NCBI GenBank assembly: GCA_902702965.1
Contig: CACRXP010000031.1
Coordinates: 1,179,411 to 1,243,410 of the forward strand
Origin: Spirometra erinaceieuropaei
Lineage: Eukaryota > Platyhelminthes > Cestoda > Diphyllobothriidea > Diphyllobothriidae
Reading direction: 5' to 3'
Length of the DNA stretch: 64,000 nt
Shown here: positions 54,180-63,847 of the stretch, piece by piece
Layout: every line of letters begins with the position of its first letter
How positions within the stretch are numbered: position 1 is the first letter of the stretch
Position numbers and translations under genes: made by a program
Notes under the pieces: generated by a model
Database searches by the model: none
Seen by the model: the letters and a program-made list of their open reading frames with translations, nothing else
What the model was told of the DNA's origin: nothing

Positions 54180-54548
54180 CCACCGCTGACACCCCTACAC
54201 CGCACATGCCACATAAATATATTTTAAAAGGGCCAATGATGGCGTTCTGCGCTGGCCTGTCCTGTATATGTTGATAGTAAAGAGTATCAAACGGCAAACC
54301 TCGTAAATAGGCTAAGACGCCATTTGTTCGGCTACTATGTGCCATGGCCACGCAGACTTACTTTCGCCGCCCCACGCACGTCGGACCATCTGGCTTGTTA
54401 CCCGTGTAATCAGTCATCATGCACCTTAGGCTCTGTCTCCCTCCCCCCCAAGAAATCTAATGCCCTGACAATCACGCAGCTAGACATGCACTTATGCTGG
54501 TGTGGACATGCACGGCCGCGTGAGCAACACACCGCGATTGACGCTCAC
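54180..54548. other. No gene recognised
   Basis: Spacer between copy 2 (minus) and copy 3 (plus). Nothing identified. Confidence 0.35.
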
Positions 54549-54762
54549 CCGAATGCGAGACACGGTCCAGTCGACGGCGCTCGCCGTCCTCGGTCGCGCT
54601 CCCCGCCAACACCAGGACTGGTTCGACGACAACGACGCCGCCATCAGAAATCTGCGTGCTTAGACGAACCGCCTACACAAAGCCTACGTAGATCACCCCA
54701 CTGATGCCACCAAAGCTGCCGTCTACCGCAGTCGCCGCCAACTTCAGCAACGACTGCGCGAG

Positions 54763-55491
54763 ATGCAGGACGCCTGGACTGCTCGCAAAGCTGAGGAGAT
54801 CCAAGGATACGCGGACCACAACGAATGGAAGAACTTCTTCTCTGCGATCAAAGCTGTCTACGGTCCACCGACAAAGGGCACTGCTCCTCTCCTCAGCGCC
54901 GACGGCAACACTCTCCTGACTGAGAAGACGCAAATCCTACAGCGATGGTCCGAGCATTTCCGAGGCGTCCTCAACCGCCCCTCCGTCATCTCCGACGCCG
55001 CCATCGAGCGTTTACCGCAAGTGGAGACCAACGTGGACCTCGACCTCCCGCCATCTCTCCAGGAGACCATCAGGGTCATGCAGCAGCTCTCCAGCGAGAA
55101 AGCACCCGGATCGGACGCAATCACTGCTGAGGTCTACAAGCACGGATGTCCCCAACTGATGGATCACCTGACTGCGCTCTTCCAAGAGATGTGGCGTCAA
55201 GGTGAAGTCCCGCAAGATTTCAAAGACGCAACCATCGTGCATCTCTACAAGCGCAAAGGGAATCGCCAAGTCTGCGACAATCACCGCGGCATCTTCTTGC
55301 TGAACATCGCCGGGAAGATCTTCGCCCGCATCCTTCTCAACCGCCTCAATAACCATCTGAAACAGGGCCTTCTGCCGGAAAGCCAATGCGGCTTCCGTCG
55401 TCATCGTGGGACCACGGATATGATCTTCGCCGCCCGTCAACTTCAGGAGAAGTGTCAGGTCTGGTCATTAACACGCAGAAGACGGTGGTGA
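54763..55491 (+). pseudogene. LINE RT fingers region, copy 3
   Basis: A 242-codon frame from an internal [114 protein letters not shown] and [19 protein letters not shown]. These are the usual EN-RT linker and RT motifs 0-2. It ends at the internal deletion that removes the catalytic motifs, so no active RT could be made. Confidence 0.88.
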
Positions 55492-55856
55492 TGCACCAGC
55501 CGCCACCCCACTCAGTCACAACCCCCAACGCGCCGCCGCAAATCAGCGTGAACGGAACCCAACTGCAAGTGGTGGAGAACTTCCCGTACCTGGGCAGTAC
55601 TGTCTCCCGCAACACCAAGATCGACAACAAAGTCGCCAACAGGATCTCGAAAGCCAGTCAAGCCTTCGGTCGCCTCCAAAGCACAGTTTGGAATCGCCAC
55701 GGTCTTCAGCTGAGCACGAAGCTGAAGATGTACAAGGCCGTCATCCTGCCGACACTACTGTATGGAGCGGAGACTTGGACGGTGTACGCAAAGCAGACAC
55801 GTCGTCTGAACCACTTCCACCTCAGTTGTCTTCGTCGCATCCTGAGGCTGAAGTAG
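55460..55856 (+). pseudogene. LINE RT thumb region, copy 3
   Basis: After the deletion, the frame with [59 protein letters not shown] and [19 protein letters not shown] is open. A frame in the same phase reaches back to 55386, but that part is not homologous. It ends at a TAG after RRILRLK, where copy 1 has NWQDR. Confidence 0.85.
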
Positions 55857-55859
55857 CAG

Positions 55860-56400
55860 GATTGAATCCCCGACACTGAGGTGCTAGAACGGACGGGAAT
55901 CCTCAGCATTTACGCCATACTGAGGCAAATTCATCTGCGCTGGAGCGGCCACCTGGTGCGCATGGACGACGAGCGACTACCCAAACGACTCTTCTACGGA
56001 GACGTCGCGACGGATTCTCGCCGTCAAGGAGGCCAGATTCGCAGTTACAAGGATACCCTGAAGTCCTCCCTGAAATGCCTGCAAATCAACCCCACCAACT
56101 GGGAGGAGCTCGCACTCGATCGACCGACCTGGAGGAGGGCAGTGAAGACAGGCGCTGTGATCTACGTAGGCAACCGCATCGCTGCCGCCAAAGCCAAACG
56201 TGAAGCCCGCAAATCACATCCTCGCCCAGTGCGCAACGCCGCCGCCCGCTTCCAACGTGTCCTCGATGTCAACGAACATTCCGGGCTCGAATCGGACTTG
56301 TTGGGCATCTTCGGATTAACTGCGCCTCTCGAACGGCACCAACCATCGTCCCCCCGCCCGCATCTTCCTCCTCCTCTCCGCAGCCTACTAACTCTGACAA
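55860..56400 (+). pseudogene. LINE post-RT region and linker, copy 3
   Basis: From about 55881: [75 protein letters not shown] and [17 protein letters not shown] linker rich in serine and proline follows (FQRVLDVNEHSGLESDLLG). The frame continues formally to 56858, but beyond about 56400 it is out of phase with the fingers, so a frameshift lies in the linker. Confidence 0.85.
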
Positions 56401-56539
56401 TTATTCTGGCCCATCACTTCCATCCTCCTCCTCCTCCTTCTCGTTCACTGCTCCTACGGCGGCCTCTCAGGCGACTGTCCCGCGCGCAACAACCGACACT
56501 ACCACCACCACCTCCCCCGACTCCAGGGATGAGGATCAG

Positions 56540-57291
56540 GACTACACCTGCCCTCACTGCGACCGTACCTTCACTTCATACACCGGCCTTGTCGGTCACT
56601 TGCGAATCCATCGCACAGAGACTGGCGAACCAGTGCGCGAAGCACCAACCTACACCCACCGCACTCGCCTCCACTGCCCACACTGCCCTCGCACCTTCAG
56701 ACATCTCATGGGCCTTTTTGGCCACATGCGGATCAACGAGAGCGGCCTTGACCGCACTCCCGACACACCCACCACATCCAACACATCCACCGTGCACACC
56801 CCCACCCTCGCTCAATCCGTCCGCGTCACCATCACCACCACCACCGCCTCCTGTGTAGCTGACACTGACACCGCCGACTTCTCATGCTCACATTGTCCAC
56901 GCACATTCACCTCACGCATCGACCTGGTCGGTCACTTGCGAATCCATCGCACTGCCTGGTGCACCCACCTATACCCACCATGCTCGTCTCAACTGCCCAC
57001 ACTGCCCTCGCACTTTCAGGCATCGCATGGGTCTCTTCGGTCACATGCGCCTCCACGACGACCTGCGGTAGACAACCGCCGGCCACACCACACATTCACT
57101 CACTCCCTACCTCCTCCACCACCACCACCACCATCACCCCACCAGAAATCAATACTCACACACCTCATGCACCCAACTGCCACCGCCCACGCAAGTGGGA
57201 AGTCCGCATCTCGACTCGGTCCCCATGCGGCTTCGGCTGCACGGGTGACTTGAGTCCGAGACTATCCCGACACGTCAAGCGTCGTGGATAG
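56540..57291 (+). pseudogene. C2H2 zinc-finger tail of the LINE
   Basis: Four C2H2 units. Finger 1 at about 56543 (CPHCDRTFTSYTGLVGHLRI, ending HR). Finger 2 at about 56668 (CPHCPRTFRHLMGLFGHMRI, last ligand H replaced by N). Finger 3 at about 56876 (CSHCPRTFTSRIDLVGHLRI, ending HR). Finger 4 at about 56985 in another frame (CPHCPRTFRHRMGLFGHMRL, ending H). Fingers alternate between a TSxTxLVGH and a RHxMGLFGH type, suggesting duplication of a finger pair. A final CGFGCTGDLSPRLSRH string precedes the stop. Such fingers usually bind nucleic acid and could help target RNA or DNA. That role is inferred. Confidence 0.85.
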
Positions 57292-57624
57292 GAAGGTTGA
57301 TGATTGACGCCCGCTCTCGGTTCACACAGTTCGTCGCGTTGTGTGTGTGTTGTGTGGAGTGGCGGACTGGTGTGCTGGGGACAGGCTGAAACAGCACCTT
57401 CCACGGCACTCTCACGCAAGTGAGTGACACGCCGTCTACCCCCGTTGTGTGAAATCCTGGTGTTGTGTGCATGGGGAGCCAGGTCGTGCCGTGGCGCGCG
57501 CAGTCATGGTCAGTCGACCATGACAGCCACCGCGCCTATTCCCCACTCCAGTCTGCTGACCGGCTCGGACAGCGAATGGGGTGTGGGAGTGGGAAGGGAG
57601 AGTGAGGTCGACGACTCAGCGCAC

Positions 57625-58175
57625 TTTCTCCTCACTATAAACAATCTGACACGCTTGAAGCTATCACGGTGCGTTAAAAGCCGTGGCTTGGAAGGTTGCC
57701 AACTGACGGGGTAACTTGGACCTCCTCCTTGACCGGAGGCGGTCTAAGAGTCAGGCTGCAATGGCTCCTTTTTAATGTGGCCTTTATGGCACTCCCATCA
57801 CAGTGTGGGATCCGAGCCAGGCGTTGGCGGCACGCCCAGGTGCGGCTTCGGCCGTGCCAGCCTCCAAATCTCTGTTTGATTGGTTGAAATCCTGGTCATT
57901 TGTTGTGCGGACCAGGGGGTGTGGTGGAACGCCAAGGTGAGGATCAGTCCGAGCCATCCACCTGCGGCCTCCCTCGTCTCCGGTCTTCTTGACTCTGTCT
58001 TGACACCGGCCTCGGGCGAGGGAGGAGGAGAGAGTGTAGGTAGATGCTACGCAAGTCTACCGGCACTATAAACCCCTGTGTAAGTCACCGTCCCTGCTTC
58101 CATTGCTGCTGCAACTGTGGGGCACACGGTGAACATCATTGAAACCGATGGTCGAACTGTCATTTGGCATGTATA
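57625..58175 (+). repeat. Composite dispersed repeat (R-A)
   Basis: CTATAAACAATCTGACACGC, GGTGCGTTAAAAGC, GTGGCTTGGAAGG, then CGGTCTTCTTGACTCTGTCT, GACACCGGCCTCGGGCG, GTGTAAGTCACCGTCCCTGC and CACGGTGAACATCATTGAAA then CCGATGGTCGAACTGTCAT. The fullest R-A copy, in the same order as at 40.27-40.95 kb. Confidence 0.7.
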
Positions 58176-58179
58176 GTGT

Positions 58180-58870
58180 GTTTTCCATCACGTGCAGATG
58201 GCGTTTTCATCATCAAAGTGCAGTTATATGCTATCCCCGTCGGCCGCGGCGATAGCTGGAGCCCCCGACTGTTCCGCGCCGTGACTGTTTCCCTTCATGG
58301 ACGTCCGTAAATCCAAAACGCTCGATCACTAAGCAAGAGATGTCAGCCGTTGTCCACCGTCTTCAGTGCAACCGTGGGATGTTGGGGAAACCGACCGATG
58401 GCTGCAAACGCGGATGCACGAGCATAAGTTGGCCGTGTGAAGGTCGGACTCAAAACTGCAGGTAGTAACCCATGTCGCCCAAATGGGACACATCTTCAAC
58501 GTTGACGCCGTTGAAAATGTGGGCCGAGGAGATGATCATACGGCAAGGCAGGCACAAGAAGCCTGGATGTCTACCGACTGTTTTGCCAACAGCCACAATC
58601 AATTTGCCTCCCCTATCTGGTTTTACGGACATTCTTGACGGGAGACAGTCACGGCGCGAGACAAGCAGACCCGTCAACTAACTTCGTGGCCGACGAGGGC
58701 GGAGGCGATTCAGGTCATGGTGACATGCGGATCAGATGCAGCCACACAGTCACCATTGCCGGGCCAGGCATCAAACAAAGTGCGCCATATAGGATGAGCT
58801 GTGTGCATGACTCCTCAGACTCTGAAAATGGGTAGAAGAAACAAGTACTCTAAACGTCAGACCTCCAATA
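58180..58870. other. No gene recognised
   Basis: Short overlapping frames on both strands at 58450-58681 carry no motif. Nothing identified. Confidence 0.35.
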
Positions 58871-58879
58871 CACCCCTCC

Positions 58880-59187
58880 CGGGGAATGCTTCCTTTACTT
58901 TTGATAGTTTCGTGTCTTTTGGTCATGCCAAACTTCCTGGCCCCATAATTTTTTCGAATAACCCATTCGCAGAAGGCTTCACCATAATGGATTTAAGTTT
59001 AGGTTACGCAAATAAACTTGCTTTATCACCTCATACAGATAGAATCTCTGCCAAGGCCGCGCAGATGTCTGGGTTCATATCGCATACTTTTTTCCCTTCC
59101 GGAGATGAAGCAAAGAATTTATCAAATGTCTGTTCTTCCTGTCCCGGAATACTGCTATCCTTTCGTTGGTCTAACGAACGTCTGTAA
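58880..59187 (+). pseudogene. Second LINE, RT thumb fragment
   Basis: FDSFVSFGHAKLPGPIIFSN, FTIMDLSLGYANKLALSPHT and ISAKAAQMSGFISHTFF match SFMSFGPAKLPGPIMFQN, IIKDLGLSYTNKLALSPYAD and STKDAQICGFI of the other copy. A formal ATG at 58801 lies outside the homology. Confidence 0.85.
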
Positions 59188-59600
59188 CCGTAATAAAATC
59201 GAAAATCTTTAGGGAATTTTCACCCGAAAACTGCTCTCTCAAGTCGCATCCGATACTTCTTATACTCAGAGATGCCAGCTGGCGAACATTAAGTTTTTGT
59301 GGAATAGAAGACTCGAACCTGGCCTTTGCTTCATTTTCCGTATTAAGTCTAAGTCTAATCTTCCACTCATTGACACTCTGCCTCCGCGAGATCGGTCTTA
59401 TGCCACGCAAAACTCCTCCATGGTGATTCCGCCGCCTCCTTGCACTGCAACTCATCGTCACATCATTTTTGCTCTCAAATTTGCGTTCCTTTGGAATTAC
59501 CTTCCACCAGAAATTAGGTAATCGCCTAGGTTGTCGGTATTAAAATCGAAATTAAGTAAACACCTTACACCGGAAAGTATACAGGTACTTTTAACCGTCT
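59110..59600 (+). pseudogene. Second LINE, RT C-terminal region
   Basis: Across several frames: PVPEYCYPFVGLTNVCNRNK, QRCQLANIKFLW-like, LEPGLCFIFRIKSKSNLPL, TLPPRDRSYATQNSSMVIP and FALKFAFLWNYLPPEIR. Collinear with 51331-50804. A stop follows PPEIR where the other copy continues LLPKLLVFKSKL. Confidence 0.85.
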
Positions 59601-60339
59601 CATTCCAGAACAATCAGCCTCTTGACTTTAAGAAGGGGCCTTCTGCGATTTTGTGATCGATCAAGTGGAAACCTTCACTTATATCTTTCTAACCCCCTGT
59701 TTTTAATTGGCTACGAAATCCACTGTTATCACTGTGCCCCCAAATCTGCTATTTTCGCGGTTCTGGACGTGGTCTGTCGACGCTCATGGCGGAACCCTCT
59801 GTATTCGCAGTCTACTAGTAGTTTGGTCATATCTCCCTTGCCCCCTCCTCGGCTGGGCTAGGAGCGGACTGTAACCAATCGCGTCTGGGTTCCTCTCGTC
59901 TAGCTATCTAGACGTGAACATCATCATCCGGTGTATGAATTCTGCCCTGACGATGTCCTTTTATAATCCGTTATACACTGCCAAACGCAGGCCGGTCCTG
60001 TCCGCATTTTTATCCTTTCATGAGAGACAGTTTTTCCACCTTTAAGGTCAGTTATAACATTTTGTTTATTCTATAATGGAGTTATTTCACTGCTTGGTCA
60101 TCATTTTAACAGACTAATTCAATAACTATGCATTGCATATTGTACAGATTCTGTCTACCTCTTCTAAAATTAATATGAAAATTTATTTTTACTTCCTATC
60201 ACAGGACCCCGAAAGGTCTTTAACGTAATTACTTATTTATGCTGTTTTACAGCCTTGCTTGGTGCAAAGTAAGCTCTCTACACATGATTATCCCATGCTA
60301 AATTTGTATTATGTATAACGGACAAGAGAGCGTGTAGCT

Positions 60340-60680
60340 ACTGAGCGATTATAGTGTATGCTCAGTGCGCCACAACTTCAGGCCAAATCTCAAGTTGTTA
60401 GAAGTGGGACGCCAGCTGGGTAGACGATTTTAATCTGTACAGATGGATAAAGGAAAGTTGGCAAGCGGACGAGGGTGCGTCCGGCGCCGCGCAAAGCGGC
60501 ATCCGCGAAAGCGACGAGCTGTGAGTCGCCGAAAGTCGTCGCTGCAAAAGTATCGTGGCAGACTGCTTACGCCAGTGGCCTGGACTGTGTCCGCCTGTGG
60601 TAGACCAATCAGCGGGAGCAGTTGCGTTGATTGGCTCCGAGCCCACGCGAGGGTAATGCCAAACCTCGCATGATGCAGAC
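60340..60680 (+). repeat. Duplicated G+C-rich block, copy 1
   Basis: Shares with 61020-61262, in order: GTGCTCAGTGC or TGCTCAGTGCG, AACTTCAGGCCA, GCGGACGAG, GGCGCCGCG, AAGCGGCATCCGC, TCGCC, TGGCAGA and a CCAATCAGCG at the end. The 76-codon frame inside is basic and compositionally biased, and I do not call it a gene. Confidence 0.7.
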
Positions 60681-61019
60681 AGTTAAGTGCAACGAGACAA
60701 ATTGATGCCGGGCAGACGTGCGTGCCGAAGAAAGCTGTCGCTAGGGCGTAGGTGCAGGCGCTAACGAGAGGCGCGACGTTGCCATTATAGCTGTCCACTA
60801 CAAGCGTGAGTTTCCAAATAATGGATATGCGCATTTTTGGTGGTCTGTTTCATGACTTTTCAGGAAAATAATGTCAGTCTGACTGGTCTCTAAATCGTCG
60901 CATGTGCACGACTACCACTTTTGCGAATTGATGTTATATTGGCTCTTTCAGTCCGTGGGATGACCCTCAGCACCAAACGACTATTTGCCCATAGCGGATG
61001 AAGGCTGTAGCAGTTAAGC

Positions 61020-61262
61020 GGTATAAGTGAGTGCTCAGTGCACTAAAACTTCAGGCCAGTTGGAAATAATATTTATTCTGCACGGGCTGACAATGGAACA
61101 CTGGCGGCCGGACGAGTATGCGTTCGGCGCCGCGTAAGCGGCATCCGCCAGAGCGACTTGTCGTGTGTCGCCCCAAGGTGCCGCCGCAAAAGTGTCCTGG
61201 CAGATTGTTTACACTGGTGGTTTACTCTGCGCGCCTGTGTAACCAATCAGCGAGCGAAGCTA
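61020..61262 (+). repeat. Duplicated G+C-rich block, copy 2
   Basis: Counterpart of 60340-60680 in the same orientation, 680 bases downstream, with a similar CCAATCAGCG at 61243. The 340 bases between copies are unlike either. Confidence 0.7.
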
Positions 61263-61297
61263 CCGCTACCGGAGAAACAGTTTCCGGTTGGATACCA

Positions 61298-61532
61298 GTG
61301 TCGCAACACTCCGTTACTGATGCTAGTATTATTGCAGTTAGTTACCCATACTGTAAGCGTTGGTAGAGTAGCATTGGCAGCCGTGGTGGCGGTGGTAGTA
61401 GTAGTACTAATAGTAGGATTATTAGTAGTATTCGCCGTATCAGTGGTGGTAGACGGGGGAAAAAGTTTTCTTCAGTGTTGCGACACTGTATTCCCGCCAG
61501 TGGTAGTAGTATTAGTAGTAACAGCGGTAGTG

Positions 61533-61573
<41 letters not shown>

Positions 61574-61640
61574 CCGCCCGTAAGACAGGCTGGTGGGGGA
61601 ATAGACAATTCTAAGTGTTGCGACACTGTATTCCCGCCCA
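61298..61640. repeat. TAG/GGT microsatellite with repeated GTGTTGCGACAC
   Basis: GTGTTGCGACAC followed by TGTATTCCCGCC occurs identically at 61475 and 61615, and inverted (GTGTCGCAACAC) at 61298. Between and before them are GGT and TAG trinucleotide runs (61380-61575). Open frames here are low-complexity and not genes. Confidence 0.8.
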
Positions 61641-61644
61641 GTTT

Positions 61645-63300
61645 CCCTTCTAACGCTGATGCGAACATATCTCCAATCTAGTCCAATTTAGCAAACACAA
61701 GATTGTCGCATACAAACGTTTAGCCGGATTCATTGTCAACAAGCACTATAGTCTGTGTTGTGTGTATCATTCCAGACGGTTACTGGAATTACTGCCAAGG
61801 ACTCCTTTAGAACGGTCTCTTCGTCATTGTCCACAACATTATGACTCTTAACCTCGGGTGTTTATTAGGTTCTTTGTCGTCTAGGTATAATAGAGTGAGA
61901 TGCTCTCAGTCATAATCGTGGACTGTGTAGTCACGGGATTGTCTTCAGCTCTTGACAATATGGTTCCCTTTCTAGCAGCAACGGCAAAATGCCCGCGCTT
62001 GTACGATCGATCGGCTTTCCTTTCAGCTCTAGGAAACGAATGACGGACATTTATCTACATGTGGTCATCTCCACAGATCTTATAAGGGCACGGGGCATAG
62101 GAGGCATCGTGATTTGCTTTCGTGTTGTTTGAGACGCACGCATTCTTTTCCAAACCATTCGACAAACTTTGCGTCACACTTATTGTCAGGCGCATTATTT
62201 CTTCGAAAATTCAGTGCGTATATACCAAACCTGGTTCAGGCAATATCTGCGCGATCTTCAATGAAGGCGGCGGGATGTTCGATTTGTGTTTCTTTGACCT
62301 AGTGTATTATATCTCGAACAGTGATAAATATGTACTTATATAAGTACACATTTTTAACAGTTCGAGATTCTTGGGTCAGTTGTAATATTACAACTGACTC
62401 AAGAATCGCACTTGGAATGAGGTCAAGGACATGGTTTAACGAGGGCAAGGCTGCTAGGCAGGTAAATAACATAACAATGTATTTTCCATCAATAACTTAT
62501 CGCCGATAGGTGCTCAAAGTGACGTATTAGGTTATAGATTACTGAAGTGAACTGTATGCGTTATTCGGACAAAGAGCATACTAAAGTGCCGAACAAGTGT
62601 AGGACTGTTCAGAAGAATGCGAAAAATAAGTGATGTGCCGGTTAGGTAGGGCTAATAAGGCAGGCGATATCAATAGACGGCATTTTGCTAAAAATGTAAA
62701 TGTCTTTAAATGCTATTGCTTAAACGAATAGCAGGGAGTAGGAATACGAAAATGCTATCATAAGCTACTCAATGAAGTGGCCCACAACGCGTCTGATTTT
62801 AACTTATAAATGACGTCCCGGGTTCCCTCCGTCAATGAATAACACTGACCAGTCGTTTCGTATGTCTTAGTCACTCCTGCGTCTGGGCAGCCCCTTCTTC
62901 TGTTGAGCATTTGGGACCGATTGCACTATTCTCAGCAAATCCAATAAGCCTGGGCTTCAAATGTTCTTTGTTACTGCCTTTCCCTTTTATGGATTTTTTT
63001 AAAAACTTCAATGCTTTATTTTCTAACAACCGCGGAATTCAGCCAAGGCCTTTAAAGACACCAATATTTCCACTCTTTTTGCATAATTTCACTGATGTTA
63101 CGGATAATCATAGCGCGAGCTGTTTAAATCAGTGATTAACTTAAATATTTTGACGCAGATGCCTGAAAATTTGGGTGGTAATAATGACCATGTCCCTTCA
63201 GCAACCTGAATCACTTCTTGTTTGGGCCAACTCAGGGTCTCTTGTTTAAATAGCCTGCGAGAGACACGCAGGCGGTCAATTAATCTGCGCCCCTGCCGTT
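61645..63300. other. Low-repeat DNA upstream of eIF6
   Basis: No gene recognised. Two perfect or near-perfect palindromes lie at 62331-62348 and 62366-62407. The last 250 bases should hold the eIF6 promoter and leader. TTTAAATA at 63246 is a possible AT-rich promoter element, but no clear TATA box or initiator is evident. Confidence 0.4.
62331..62407. other. Two adjacent DNA palindromes
   Basis: 62331-62348 is a perfect palindrome (TGTACTTAT then ATAAGTACA). 62366-62407 is a 42-base palindrome with one mismatched pair (GATTCTTGGGTCAGTTGTAA mirrored by TTACAACTGACTCAAGAATC), and no loop. It could be a protein-binding site, a short fold-back remnant or a hairpin RNA. Confidence 0.8.
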
Positions 63301-63304
63301 CGCA

Positions 63305-63528
63305 ATGGCGCTTCGTGCCCAGTTTGAGGGGCACAACGACATCGGTGTTTTCACCCGTCTAACAAATACATACTGTCTTGTTTCTATCGGTGGTTCTGAG
63401 GGATACTACAGGTAAATATATCTATACGGTTAACTCGCGAAGTGTCTTCGAGGCCGAGTTAGCCGACAGCATCCCGGTCATCCACGCTAGCATTGCCGGA
63501 ATTCGTACTGTAGGGTGCCTGACCGCAG
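63305..63528 (+). CDS. eif6: Eukaryotic translation initiation factor 6, exons 1-2 (partial)
   Basis: Exon 1 (63305-63411) and exon 2 (63443-63528) encode [52 protein letters not shown] and [13 protein letters not shown]. These are the first 64 residues of eIF6, a 60S-ribosome anti-association and biogenesis factor of about 245 residues in nucleolus and cytoplasm. The hallmark strings (DIGxFxxLTNTYCL, GGSExxYSVFExEL, IPVxHxSIAGxR) are all there. The ATG is chosen because family proteins begin at this residue. Intron 1 is only 31 nt (63412-63442, GT...AG), phase 2. Exon 2 ends at CAG/GTAAGG, phase 1. The next exon, expected to start NRHGLLVP, is not in the remaining 470 bases. No frame break is seen, so this is a live host gene. 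Confidence 0.92.
63412..63442 (+). other. eif6: 31-nt intron of eif6
   Basis: Begins GTAAATATATC and ends GCGAAG, splitting the serine codon of YYSVFE. Its removal restores the conserved protein exactly. Its length is not a multiple of three, so retention would shift the frame. It lacks an obvious polypyrimidine tract. Confidence 0.85.
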
Positions 63529-63691
63529 GTAAGGATGTTTAAGCAGATGTTTGTCCTTTGTAGTTTTCTGCCAGTTCTGTTCCGACTGTACGGTGATTTT
63601 AGAAGATATAGTTTCAAAGTTTTTGTGGTTTTTCTACTCAAGACGGTTAGTTTTGTAACCGTTTTATTTGACGCAATCGAAAGTGGCTGCC

Positions 63692-63776
63692 ATGGCCGTG
63701 CACTTAGTTCTCAGAGAAGTCGAAAACCTCGGTATTCCCATAGAAATGTTAGAAGTCGCATGTAATGAAGTCACCG
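63692..63776 (+). CDS. Possible coding exon of unknown gene
   Basis: From an ATG in a strong start context (GCTGCCATGG), 28 codons read MAVHLVLREVENLGIPIEML and EVACNEVTG, ending at a textbook 5' splice site (G/GTGAGTAAG). Composition looks coding. It does not resemble eIF6, yet lies inside what should be eIF6 intron 2 or downstream of it on the same strand. It may be the first exon of a nested or neighbouring gene, an internal exon, or chance. I do not recognise the protein. Confidence 0.4.
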
Positions 63777-63806
63777 GTGAGTAAGACGTTCTAGCCTAGG
63801 TCTAGG

Positions 63807-63847
63807 AGGGCGTCACGTTTCTTCAAGCACTCGTGCTGTGACGCCCT
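63807..63847 (+). other. Two-step hairpin followed by TTTT
   Basis: AGGGCGTCAC pairs with GTGACGCCCT over 10 bases. Inside, AGCAC pairs with GTGCT. TTTT follows directly after the outer stem. It is much stronger than expected by chance in this DNA. It could be a small structured RNA or a fold-back remnant. No family recognised. Confidence 0.6.

Larger units (their letters stand above)
54550..57640 (+). mobile_element. EN/RT LINE, copy 3, with C2H2 zinc-finger tail
   Basis: A plus-strand copy, 5'-truncated inside the endonuclease (first homologous residues are the [20 protein letters not shown] segment). It retains the endonuclease-RT spacer that copy 1 lost. The RT core with motifs A, B and C is deleted: QLQEKCQ is followed at once by [11 protein letters not shown], about 477 nt missing relative to copy 1. 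The post-RT region is then followed by at least four C2H2 finger units before a stop near 57291. Dead, but it shows the family's full C-terminus. Confidence 0.88.
58880..60240 (+). mobile_element. Second LINE (jockey/CR1-like), copy 2, 5'-truncated
   Basis: A plus-strand copy that aligns with the minus-strand copy at 50.1-51.83 kb from the FVSFGHAKLPGPI segment to the trailer (GACCCCGAAAGGTCTTTAA near 60205). The coding part is broken by stops. It lacks RT motifs A-C. The trailer keeps the CGCGTCTGGGTTCCTCTCGT string also found near 50.58 kb. Confidence 0.85.

Noticed and set aside
61158..61583. Membrane-like poly-valine protein
   Set aside because: Low-complexity translation of TAG/GGT microsatellite DNA.
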